From NCBI GenBank assembly GCA_049509915.1, contig JBEKZL010000051.1:1-31123 (forward strand): DNA of 31,123 nt, written 5' to 3'. The stretch's first letter is position 1. Each line of letters opens with the position of its first letter. The notes under the pieces were generated by a model. The model saw only the letters and a list, made by a program, of their open reading frames with translations. It ran no database searches and was not told the DNA's origin. This DNA comes from JBEKYD01 sp049509915. Lineage in GTDB: Bacteria; Acidobacteriota; Terriglobia; Bryobacterales; Bryobacteraceae. The position numbers and the translations under genes are program-made. Positions 15,466 through 24,400 of this stretch are shown here, in pieces.

Positions 15466-16158
15466 ATGGCTGGGCGATGGACGCTAAAAGCCAGGTTGAT
15501 CGGCCGTATCCTTTTTGTCGTACCCTTGTTGGGCGCGGTCGTGTTCCTACCAGCGGGCTCACTGAAATCTTGGCAAGGCTGGGTGTATGTGCTGGGTTTC
15601 CTGGCTTTCAGCCTGTTCTTTGGTGTCTATTTCTATCGGCATGACCGGGGGTTGTTGGAGCGCCGGTTGCAAGTCAAGGAGCGGGAGCGGGGGCAAAAGA
15701 TTTTCAAGAAGCTCTGGCTGCCGCTCTGGTTTCTTACCATGACGATGCCGGGCCTGGATTACCGCTTTGGGTGGTCCCGGAGCGTGCTTGCCGCAGTGCC
15801 GCTGTGGCTGACGGTTCTTTCTCAGGCGCTGGTGCTTGGCTCCGACTTTCTGATGCTGGGGGTTTTCCGGTTCAACAGCTTCGCCTCCACCGTAATTCAG
15901 GTCGAGGGTGGGCAGAAGGTTGTCTCCGCCGGTCCGTATCGAATCGTTCGCCACCCGATGTATTCCGCAATCCTCATCATGATCGTTTTCACTCCTCTGG
16001 CGCTCGGCTCTTATGTTACGCTGCCGGTGGCGTTGCTGCTGATTCCGGTGCTGGTTTTGCGGCTGGTGAATGAGGAAGAATTCCTCGTGCGGGAGCTTCC
16101 GGGCTACGCGGAGTACCGCGTGCGAACGCGTTTTCGGCTGGTGCCGCTGGTTTATTAG
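15466..16158 (+). CDS. Isoprenylcysteine carboxyl methyltransferase (ICMT)-like membrane protein
   Basis: A 230-residue integral membrane protein with about five hydrophobic segments. The C-terminal motif GPYRIVRHPMYSA, then EEEFLVRELPGYAEYRVRTRFRLVP, is the cofactor-binding hallmark of the ICMT/PEMT/NnrU-type methyltransferase superfamily, which uses S-adenosylmethionine. Bacterial members methylate varied lipids or small molecules, and the substrate here is unknown. The start at 15466 is chosen over the in-frame ATG at 15424 because GGAGG lies at 15455-15459, six bases upstream. It is divergent from the VWFA gene, and the GH28 gene follows after 56 bases on the same strand. Confidence 0.85.
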   Translation: MAGRWTLKARLIGRILFVVPLLGAVVFLPAGSLKSWQGWVYVLGFLAFSLFFGVYFYRHDRGLLERRLQVKERERGQKIFKKLWLPLWFLTMTMPGLDYRFGWSRSVLAAVPLWLTVLSQALVLGSDFLMLGVFRFNSFASTVIQVEGGQKVVSAGPYRIVRHPMYSAILIMIVFTPLALGSYVTLPVALLLIPVLVLRLVNEEEFLVRELPGYAEYRVRTRFRLVPLVY

Positions 16159-16214
16159 CCGGACGGCAGGGCTGCTGGGCACGCGGGTCCGCGCTTGGCT
16201 CTACACTAGATGCT

Positions 16215-17792
16215 ATGCAAAAACCCGCTTGGATAGCCATGTGCGCTTGCCTGGCCACGACCGCTTGGGCGCAGCGGCCGTTTTTCAATGTTCTCGATTA
16301 CGGGGCGAAGAACGACGGCTCGGCGCCCGCCACCGAGGCGTTCCGGCAAGCCATTCAGGCCGCGGCCAGCGCAGGCGGCGGCACGGTCTGGGTTCCGGCC
16401 GGCAATTACGTTTCGGGACCGATTCGACTGGTCAGCAATTTGCGGCTCGAAATCGACGCTGGGGCGGTCGTTCGTTTCGTGGCCGACCGGGATGCATACC
16501 CGATGGTGAAGAGCCGGTACGAGGGCGTCGAAACCCTGGCGCCGGCCGCCATGATCGGCGGGGAGAACCTGGAGAACGTAACCATCGCCGGGCGCGGCAC
16601 GCTATCGGCCAGCAATCCGGACTGGCGCAAGCTGGTGGGGCAGGACCCGGGGTGGCGCGCCGCATGGGAAAAAGCGCTGGAACTTATCCAACACAATGAG
16701 CCGGTAGGCGAGGAACTGCGGCGCACTGCGGAGAAAGCCCTGCGCACCGATTTCATCCGTCCGTTGGAATCGAAAAACGTGCTCATCGAAGGGCTGCATA
16801 TCGTGGGCTCGCCGATGTGGACGCTGCACGTCCTGTATTCGGAGAACGTGACGATCCGCAACGTCATGATCGAAACCTATCCGGGCGCCAATACCGATGG
16901 GGTGGATATCGATTCCTGCCGCCACGTGCGCATTTCCGATTCCTACTTCGACACCGGCGACGACGCCATCTGCCTGAAATCGGGCAAGGACGCCGACGGG
17001 CGCCGCGTCAACCGTTCCACCGAGGACATCGCCATTACCAACTGCACCGTACATCGCGGCCACGGCGCGGTGGTGCTGGGCAGCGAGGGCTCCGGCAGCA
17101 TTCGCAACGTGGTGGCGGACAACATCGTGGCGCAGGGCACCGACCGCGGCATTCGCATCAAGAGCGGGCGCGGGCGCGGCGGCACATACGAGAATATTCG
17201 CTTTTCCAACTGGGTGATCGAGGACACGCCCTACCCGGCCATCGAAGTCACCAACTATTACACGCGGGTGCCGGCCGAGCCTGTTTCGGAGCGCACGCCG
17301 CGGTTTCGCAATATCGCCATCGAGGGGGTGACCGTCAACCGTTGCCGCACCGCGGTGAGCATCGAGGGACTGCCGGAGATGCCGATCGAAGGGCTGCGGT
17401 TGAGCGATGTGATCGCCAACGCCACCGAAGGACTGCGGGCGTTCAACACGGTCGGGCTGGAACTACACAACGTGCGCCTCGACACCGAGACCGGCGTTCC
17501 ATTTCTGATCCGGGACGCGGCGGGGCTCGATCTGGATGGCATTCAGACGCGGACTCCGAAAGCCGGCGTGGCGGTGCTGCGGCTGGACCGGGTGAAAGGC
17601 GCGAACTTGCGCAATAGCATCGCATGGCCGGGAACGGGCGTGTTTCTATCCGTGGCTCCGGGCGGCGCGGCGGCGGTCAACTCGATCGGTAACGTCATGG
17701 CCGCTGCCGGCAAAGCGACCGAAGAAGACGCGACCGACTACTGGAAATCGATCGACACGCCCGACCGTCCCCGGACGGCGCCAGGCCGGTGA
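16215..17792 (+). CDS. Glycoside hydrolase family 28 (polygalacturonase-type)
   Basis: A 525-residue secreted beta-helix enzyme hydrolysing galacturonan or rhamnogalacturonan linkages in pectin. The signal peptide MQKPAWIAMCACLATTAWAQ precedes the family opening FNVLDYGAKNDG. All four GH28 motifs are present: NTD (226-228), DD with its flank DTGDDAICLKSG (249-250), GHG (282-284) and RIK (314-316), so the catalytic Asp residues and the His are intact. The C-terminus has extra beta-helix turns to about 490 and a short charged tail. Exo-acting activity is more common than endo in bacterial relatives of this length. The remnant rhamnose mutarotase 11.6 kb away and galK fit the same diet but are not in an operon with it. 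Confidence 0.95.
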   Translation: MQKPAWIAMCACLATTAWAQRPFFNVLDYGAKNDGSAPATEAFRQAIQAAASAGGGTVWVPAGNYVSGPIRLVSNLRLEIDAGAVVRFVADRDAYPMVKSRYEGVETLAPAAMIGGENLENVTIAGRGTLSASNPDWRKLVGQDPGWRAAWEKALELIQHNEPVGEELRRTAEKALRTDFIRPLESKNVLIEGLHIVGSPMWTLHVLYSENVTIRNVMIETYPGANTDGVDIDSCRHVRISDSYFDTGDDAICLKSGKDADGRRVNRSTEDIAITNCTVHRGHGAVVLGSEGSGSIRNVVADNIVAQGTDRGIRIKSGRGRGGTYENIRFSNWVIEDTPYPAIEVTNYYTRVPAEPVSERTPRFRNIAIEGVTVNRCRTAVSIEGLPEMPIEGLRLSDVIANATEGLRAFNTVGLELHNVRLDTETGVPFLIRDAAGLDLDGIQTRTPKAGVAVLRLDRVKGANLRNSIAWPGTGVFLSVAPGGAAAVNSIGNVMAAAGKATEEDATDYWKSIDTPDRPRTAPGR

Positions 17793-17879
17793 GGGGGCCA
17801 GGACTCCCGGCTTGTCTCCCGGGGACCGTTGCGCCATTTCCCTTTGCACGTTTTCGGTCGATTGTCCGTCTAATCCAGT

Positions 17880-20600
17880 GTGCGGCGTAGTGTGTTCCTT
17901 CCGGGCCTGGTGATTGTCGGGCTGGCCGCCGCGCGGCTGGCGCCGGCGGCCGGCGAGGCGACCGCCTGGGAATTGTACGAAGAGGGGCGCGCCGCTGAAA
18001 AAGACGGGCATATCACGCAGGCGTTCCTGCTCTACGCGCGGGCGGCCGCTCTGGAGCCGAATAATCCCAAGTATTGGCAGCACGAGCAGGCTTTGCAAAC
18101 GCGCGCCGCGCTGGAATCGAGATTGATGCCGCCCGTGGGGGTGGGTGTCGACGGCCTGGGTGGCGATGAAACGCCGCCTGTCGCTGCGGCGACGGTCCGC
18201 GATCTGGCGGATGCGCGCAGGCCGCTGCCGCCCATGGAGCTTTCGGCCGACCCCGTCACCAGGGACTTCGATCTGCGCGAGGACGCGAAAAAGACCTACC
18301 AGGACGTGGCTAAAGCGTTCGGTTTGGATTGTGTTTTCGACGCCGATTACGTCCCCGGCCCGGCGTTTCATTTCGAATTGCGGGAGGCAACCTACCGCGA
18401 TGCGCTGCACGGGCTGGAACTGGCCACCGGGACCTTTCTGGTTCCGCTCTCGCCTAAGCTGTTCCTGGTTTCGAAAGATACGCCGCAGAAACGCCAGACC
18501 AACGAGCCCTCGGTAGCGGTAGCCATTCCGCTGCCCGAAACCAGCACGCCGCAGGATTTCAACATGCTGATCCAGGCGGTGCAGCAAACCATGGGGATCG
18601 AGAAAGTTTCGTTCGATTCCACCACCCGTACCGTGATCCTGCGCGACCGGCTCTCCAAGATCTTACCGGCGCGAGCGCTGTTCCAGGAATTGAACCATCC
18701 ACACGCCCAGGTGATGGTGGAGGCCCGCCTGGTGGAAGTGTCGCGCAACGATGCCATCACTTACGGCATCGATTTTCCGGACATGTTCACCCTCACGCCG
18801 CTGACCACCTGGATGAACAACCTGGCGAGACTGTCGCCGGCGTCGGGGGTGGCCGGATTCCTGAGCTTCGGCGGCGGGACGTCGCTGGTGGGGATCGGAA
18901 TCATGAACGCCTCGCTGGTGGCGCAGCTCACCAAGGGCAGCACGGCGGACCTGCTGGCGGCGGAAGTGCGAAGCGTGGATGGACAGGCGGCTTCACTGCA
19001 CGTAGGCGACCGGTATCCGGTGGTCACGTCGAGTTACTCGAGCGGCGGCGGCGCCGGCACCTCGACTTCGGGCGCGCCAGCCATCACCACCCAGCCACAG
19101 AGCCAGACGGTAACAATCGGTAACACGGCGACGTTCAGCGTTGCGGCCACCGGGACGGCGCCGTTGACCTACCAGTGGCTGGAGGACGGAATCGCCATCG
19201 CGGGGGCGACTTCAAGCACTTACACCACGCCGGCCACAACCCTCTCGAGCAACGATTCGACGTTCTCGGTGGATGTGGCCAACTCGATCAGCACGGTTAC
19301 CAGCACGGTGGCGACACTGACGGTGACTTCGGCCGCGGGCTCGCCGTCCATCACCGCCCAGCCGCAGAACCAGACCGTGACTGTGGGCCTGACGGCGACT
19401 TTCAGCGTGACGGCCACCGGTAACTCCCCGCTTTACTATCAGTGGAGCGAGAACGGAACCACCATCGCCGGTGCCAATTCGAGCTCTTATACGACGGCGG
19501 CGGTGGCGCTCACCGATAACGGATCGACGTTTTCGGTGACGGTGTCGAACACCATCGGCGCGGCGACCAGCGTGGCGGCGACGTTGACGGTGAGCGCCGT
19601 CACCGGTGTGCCTACGATCACCACCCAGCCCCAGACCCAGACGGCAAGTGTGGGAGAGACGGCCACTTTTGGTGTGTCGGCCACGGGAACCTCGCCGCTG
19701 GCTTATCAGTGGTATGAAAACCAGACGGCCATCGCCGGAGCCACTTCGAGTTCCTACACCACGGCGGCGGTGGCCGCAACCGACAATGGGGCGGTTTTCA
19801 CGGTGACGGTTTCGAACGCCCTGGGCATGGTGACCAGCAACGCAGCGACGTTGACGGTTACGGCCGCGGCGGGCTCGCCCACCATCACCACCCAGCCGCA
19901 GACCCAGACGGTGGCCGCGGGCCTGACGGCGACCTTCAACGTGATCGCGAGCGGAACCACGCCGCTCACGTACCAGTGGTATCAAAATGGAACCGCCATC
20001 GCCGGGGCGACTTCGGATTCCTACACCACCCCTACGCTGACTTCGGCTTACAACGGGTATTTTTATACGGTGACGGTCTCGAACGCGGTGGGAACGATCT
20101 CGAGCGGTTCGGCCACGTTAACGGTGAGCGCGAGCACGGGAACATCGGGCAGTATCGCCGGTTATAACGCGCTGGCCACGATTCCGGCGTTTCAGTACCA
20201 GGACCTGGGCTTTCTGCTCAAGGTCACGCCGTACGTGCATAATATCAGGGAAATCTCCCTCGACGTGGACGCGGAGTTTCAGCTCATCACCGGGCAGTCG
20301 GTGGATGGCCTTCCGGTGATTTCGAGCCGTGTGCTGAAGTCGACGGTGAGTTTGAAATTGGGCGAATGGGCAGTGGTGAGCGGACTGGTGAATCCCAGCG
20401 ACGCCCACACCATCGCCGGCCTGGCCGGTTTGTCGCGGATTCCCTTTCTGGGCGCGCTCACCAGCACCCACTCCAAAACCAAGAGCACCGACGATGTCAT
20501 TCTGCTGCTGCGGCCCTACCTGGTGACGGCGCCGGCCAGCGCCAGCCCCACCCAAACCTTCCGCGTGGGCACCGAGACCCGGCCGATCACGCCGCTGTAG
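17880..20600 (+). CDS. Secretin (type II/IV pilus-like) interrupted by four Ig-like domains
   Basis: A 906-residue outer-membrane secretin. A signal peptide (1-23) is followed by a TPR-like helical pair (26-85), an N0/STN-type domain (about 125-200) and an N1-like ring domain (about 210-262). The secretin core then starts at about 265 (HAQVMVEARLVEVSRNDAITYGIDF) and runs to VDGQAASLHVGDRYPVVTSSY (366-386). Four tandem Ig-like domains of about 85 residues follow (399-482, 489-572, 577-662, 667-749), each with an ITTQPQ-type start and a YQW strand. The secretin domain then resumes with YQDLGFLLKVTPYVHN (773-788), VKST-type strands, GEWAVVSGL and IPFLGALTSTHSKTKSTDDVILLLRPYLV. The insertion sits in the loop after the VGDRYP motif. 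The start is a GTG with no clear Shine-Dalgarno. No other secretion gene is adjacent. Confidence 0.92.
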   Translation: MRRSVFLPGLVIVGLAAARLAPAAGEATAWELYEEGRAAEKDGHITQAFLLYARAAALEPNNPKYWQHEQALQTRAALESRLMPPVGVGVDGLGGDETPPVAAATVRDLADARRPLPPMELSADPVTRDFDLREDAKKTYQDVAKAFGLDCVFDADYVPGPAFHFELREATYRDALHGLELATGTFLVPLSPKLFLVSKDTPQKRQTNEPSVAVAIPLPETSTPQDFNMLIQAVQQTMGIEKVSFDSTTRTVILRDRLSKILPARALFQELNHPHAQVMVEARLVEVSRNDAITYGIDFPDMFTLTPLTTWMNNLARLSPASGVAGFLSFGGGTSLVGIGIMNASLVAQLTKGSTADLLAAEVRSVDGQAASLHVGDRYPVVTSSYSSGGGAGTSTSGAPAITTQPQSQTVTIGNTATFSVAATGTAPLTYQWLEDGIAIAGATSSTYTTPATTLSSNDSTFSVDVANSISTVTSTVATLTVTSAAGSPSITAQPQNQTVTVGLTATFSVTATGNSPLYYQWSENGTTIAGANSSSYTTAAVALTDNGSTFSVTVSNTIGAATSVAATLTVSAVTGVPTITTQPQTQTASVGETATFGVSATGTSPLAYQWYENQTAIAGATSSSYTTAAVAATDNGAVFTVTVSNALGMVTSNAATLTVTAAAGSPTITTQPQTQTVAAGLTATFNVIASGTTPLTYQWYQNGTAIAGATSDSYTTPTLTSAYNGYFYTVTVSNAVGTISSGSATLTVSASTGTSGSIAGYNALATIPAFQYQDLGFLLKVTPYVHNIREISLDVDAEFQLITGQSVDGLPVISSRVLKSTVSLKLGEWAVVSGLVNPSDAHTIAGLAGLSRIPFLGALTSTHSKTKSTDDVILLLRPYLVTAPASASPTQTFRVGTETRPITPL
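19074..20126 (+). repeat. Four tandem Ig-domain-coding repeats inside the secretin gene
   Basis: About 260-270 bp units coding the four inserted Ig-like domains. They share the coding strings for TTQPQ-Q-TV, TATF, YQW, IAGA-SSSYTT, TVSN and ATLTV. The third and fourth units look most alike around the TTQPQTQT region. They probably arose by duplication and are prone to copy-number change by recombination. No stops or frame breaks are present, so the array is under coding constraint. Confidence 0.85.
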
Positions 20601-20602
20601 AA

Positions 20603-20631
20603 GGCGGGCGGCGACCGGCTTTCCGCCCGTC
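20603..20631. terminator. Hairpin between convergent genes
   Basis: CGGGCGG (20605-20611) pairs with CCGCCCG (20623-20629) across an 11-base loop, extended by one G-U and one G-C pair. It fills almost the whole 31-base gap between the secretin stop and the stop of the Hpt-receiver gene. No clear T-tract is seen, so it is a plausible but weak bidirectional terminator. Confidence 0.4.
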
Positions 20632-21453
20632 TCACGGGACCAGTCGATAGGTCTTCATGAGGGCGAGCAATTGGGCCAGATCGATGGGCTTGACGAGGTA
20701 CGCGTCGCAGAGCACCTGAAAACTCCGAATCACTTCCTTGACATTGTCAAGCGCTGTCGTCATGATGATTTTCGCGCCGCGGGTCGACAGAACGCCGTGG
20801 TCCTCTTCGAAAGCTCTCACTTGCCGGACCGCCTCGCGGCCGTCCATTTCAGGCATCATGATGTCCATGCAGATCAGATCGTATCTCTGCCCTTCTTCGA
20901 AGGCGGAGCGAAACGCCTCCACGGCTTCCCTGCCGTTCACCGCGATATGGCATTCGCCATAGCGGGAAAGGAAGGTCTGCAGCACCAGCCGGCTGACGAA
21001 CTCGTCTTCCACCAGCAGGCAGCGCAGGAGCGGGAATTGGGGCTGCGCCTGGCCCCCGGCCGGCTGGCGATCCGTGCGCAATTCGGCTAGCGCCGCCAGG
21101 CTACCTGCAATATCGGCCTGGTTGCTCGCGCCTGGGTCCTGGATCAGTTGGTGCAGCCTGTCGGTGGCGCGGAGTAGAACCTGCACCCGGTCCGGCGTGG
21201 GGACCATTTTACGGGAGCGGAGCAGCGCCAGCGCGTCTTCAGTATGGTGCGCCAGTTCGCGAATCTTCGCCAGGTCGAAAAAGCCCGCGCCTCCCTTGAT
21301 CGAATGCACGGCCCGAAACGCTCCGTTGACCAGTCCCTCGTCGATCTCGGCGCCGCCTTTTTCGATGGCCAGAAGGTTCGCCTCCATGGTCGCCAGGTGC
21401 TCGCGGGCTTCGGCCAGATAATCCGTACACAGTTCGTCGTCAAGACTAATCAT
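20632..21453 (-). CDS. Hpt domain-receiver protein (phosphorelay)
   Basis: A 273-residue cytoplasmic protein combining an N-terminal histidine phosphotransfer domain (about 5-105, phospho-His50 in AVHSIKGGAGFF) and a C-terminal receiver (145-273). The receiver has an acidic pair in LLVEDE, phospho-Asp197 in LICMDIMMPEMDG and Lys255 in YLVKPID. All key residues are present, so it can take a phosphoryl group from the hybrid kinase and hold it or pass it on. There is no output domain. Its ATG at 21453 overlaps the kinase stop by eight bases, giving translational coupling. Together the two genes encode His-Asp-His-Asp domains. Confidence 0.92.
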   Translation of the reverse strand: MISLDDELCTDYLAEAREHLATMEANLLAIEKGGAEIDEGLVNGAFRAVHSIKGGAGFFDLAKIRELAHHTEDALALLRSRKMVPTPDRVQVLLRATDRLHQLIQDPGASNQADIAGSLAALAELRTDRQPAGGQAQPQFPLLRCLLVEDEFVSRLVLQTFLSRYGECHIAVNGREAVEAFRSAFEEGQRYDLICMDIMMPEMDGREAVRQVRAFEEDHGVLSTRGAKIIMTTALDNVKEVIRSFQVLCDAYLVKPIDLAQLLALMKTYRLVP

Positions 21454-24400
21454 CGTTTGTCCTTTTTCGATCCGTTTCTATCCAACCCGCTCTGTCCGCG
21501 GGCACACCGCCGCGCCGCGGAGGCGTTGGCGGCCCGTCGCCGGTTGCGGGTAGCCACTTGGCCAGCGCGCCCGCCAATTGCTCCAATTCCACCGGCTTGG
21601 AAATATAGTCGTTCATTTCGCGCAGGCATCGGTCCCGGTCGTCCCGCATCGCCGCGGCCGTGATGGCGACGACCGGAATGCCGGCAATGTCCGCCCGTGT
21701 CGAACCGCGAATCCGGCGGGCCGCTTCGAAGCCGTCCATCACCGGCATCTGGCAGTCCATCAGCACCAGATCGAAGCCGCCGCGCTCGACCGCTTCGACC
21801 GCTTCGGCGCCATTCGCGACGGCGCTGGCCTGATGCCCCAGTTTCTGGAGCTGCGCCAGCGCTACCTCCCGATTGGTGGCATTGTCCTCCGCCACCAGAA
21901 TTCGCGCCGCGCGGCCCTTGGGAGCCATCCCGGAGTGCCCTTCTCGCCCCGGGTCGGCCGGCTGCGGCGGAGCGGGTGACGCCAGGTCGAAAACCGCCGT
22001 GAACCAGAAGGCCGAACCTCGGCCCTCCCGGCTATCGACCCCGATCGTTCCGCCCATCATCTCGGCAAGCTGTTTGGAAATCGCCAGCCCCAATCCGGTA
22101 CCGCCGTACCGGCGCGTGGTGGAAGCGTCCGCCTGGGTGAAAGGCGCGAACAGCCCGGCGGCCTTGTCCGGCCGTATCCCGATCCCCGTATCGGTGACGG
22201 TGAAACGAACCGTAGCCTTGCCGTTCGCCCCGCTCGCGAGCGACGCATCCACCACGATTCCGCCTCGTTCGGTGAACTTGACGGCATTGGCGCAGAGATT
22301 GCTCAATATCTGGCGCAGGCGGTGGGGATCGCCTTCCACCAGCAGCGGAATGTCTGCCGCCACGCGGGTGCGAATGGAAAGTCCCTTCGCTTTCGCCTCG
22401 GCCTCGATCGGCTGGACGGACTCCTCGATGGTATCGCGCAGCTCGAAGCTCAGCTTTTCGAGAACGACCTTGCGCGCTTCGATCTTGGAAAGATCCAGGA
22501 TGTCGTCGATGAGGGTCATCAGCGCCCGGCCGCTCGTCTGCGCCACGCTGGCGAATCGCTGTTGCTGCGGCGTGAGGTCCGTTCCCTCAAGCAATTGCAG
22601 CATGCCGATGACGCCGTTCATGGGGGTGCGGATTTCGTGGCTCATGTTGGCCAGAAAACAGCTCTTGGCCCGATTGGCGGCCTCCGCGTCCTCGCGGGCT
22701 TGAATCAACTCCTCCTCGTAGCGTTTCTGCTCGGTAATGTCCTCCGCTATTCCGACCACCCGAATCACTCGCCCATCCTGGCCGCGAACGGGAAAAGCCC
22801 GGTCGCGGATCCATTTTTCCCGCCCGTCGGGCGTTCGTATGCGATATTCCTTTTCGACGGGTTCTCCCTGTATTTGCCTGGCGGACAACGCACGGGCCCG
22901 CTGCAGATCGTCGGGATGGATCGCCTCCAGCCAGGACTTTGGGCTCCGGTAGAGACTGTTGCAGGTCTTGCCCCAAACCTGTTCGTACGCGGGGCTGACA
23001 TAGAGCATCTCGTCGGTTACCGGCGAAGCCATCCAAAACACTTCGCGAACGTTCTCCGCCAACTGGCGAAACTTCTCTTCGCTCGTCCGCAAGGCTTGCT
23101 CGGCCTGCTTGCGCTCGGTGATATCTCGAAAGAACCAGACCCGTCCCAGGTACCGGGAACCTTCCAAGCGGATGCTGGTGGAGTAACGCTCGAGTGTCCT
23201 GCCATCCTCCAATTCAATTTCGCAATGGTCGTTCGCGTCGGGATCGCCGTAAAGTGCTCGCGCCCGTTTGACAAAACCCTCGGGGTCTTTGACGCGCGCG
23301 GTGCATGCCGACAGAAGCGGCTGATCCGGCCCGCCAATGGCCTGGTTACCTGGAAGGTCGGTCGGAGGAATCCGCCAAACCTCCATGAACCTCTGGTTGT
23401 GCGACACCACAATGCCCTCGGCGTTCACCACCAGAATTCCATCGGGCGACACTTCGTTGATGGCGCGAATTAGCGAGTGCCGAAATTGGCGCTCTTGCTC
23501 GGCCTGTTTGCGCTCGGTGATGTCGAAACTGAGGCCGACGTGCCCCAGGAACTCACCACCCGGCGAAAAACGGGGCTCCGCATACGAAGCGAACCACCCC
23601 CACTCGCCATCGGCACACCTGACGCGCGCTTCGGCTTGGAAAGGCGTATGTTCCCGTACTGCGTGCTGGAATGCACCAACATACTCGCGCGCATCATCCG
23701 GGTGAAACAACAATTGCCATTTGCTTCCTTCCAGCTCTTCGTAGCCAGTACCGCAGAGTCGCCGGTAGGCCCGATTGATGAACTGGCTCTGGCCTTCCGC
23801 GTCGGTCACCCACATCACCGCCGGGCAACCGTCTGCCATGTTGCGGAAGCGCGCTTCACTCTCGCGCAGCGCGTCCTCGGCGTGTTTGCGCTCGGTGATG
23901 TCCTTGCTGGTGCCGACGTGCCCCAGGTATTCGCCACCGGTCGAAAGGCGAGGCGTGGCGTACAGTTCCACCCAGCGCCACTCCCCATCGGCACGCAGGA
24001 AGCGCACTTCGGCCTTGAAGGGCGCGCGGTCCCGCACGGCGCGCTGGAGCACCCCGGCATATTTTGCGGCATCGGCGGGGCGAAGCCGCAACAGCCCCTC
24101 GTCCCGCTCCACCCGTTCGGAGGTGATCCCGCAAAATTCCCGGTATGCCCGGTTGATAAAGCGAGTCACACCCTGTGCGTCGGTTACCCAGATCCCCAGC
24201 GGGCAACTGTCCGCCATAATGCGGAAACGCTCTTCACTCTCGCGCAGCGCCTCCTCGGTGCGCTTGCGCTCGGTGATGTCTTCCGCATGGACCAGAAAGT
24301 ATTGTGGGTTTCCGCCGTCGTCTCGTATCAGCGCCATTCTCCGGCGTGCCCACACCACCTTCCCGCCGCGGTGAATGTAGCGCTTTTCCGACTCCATGAA

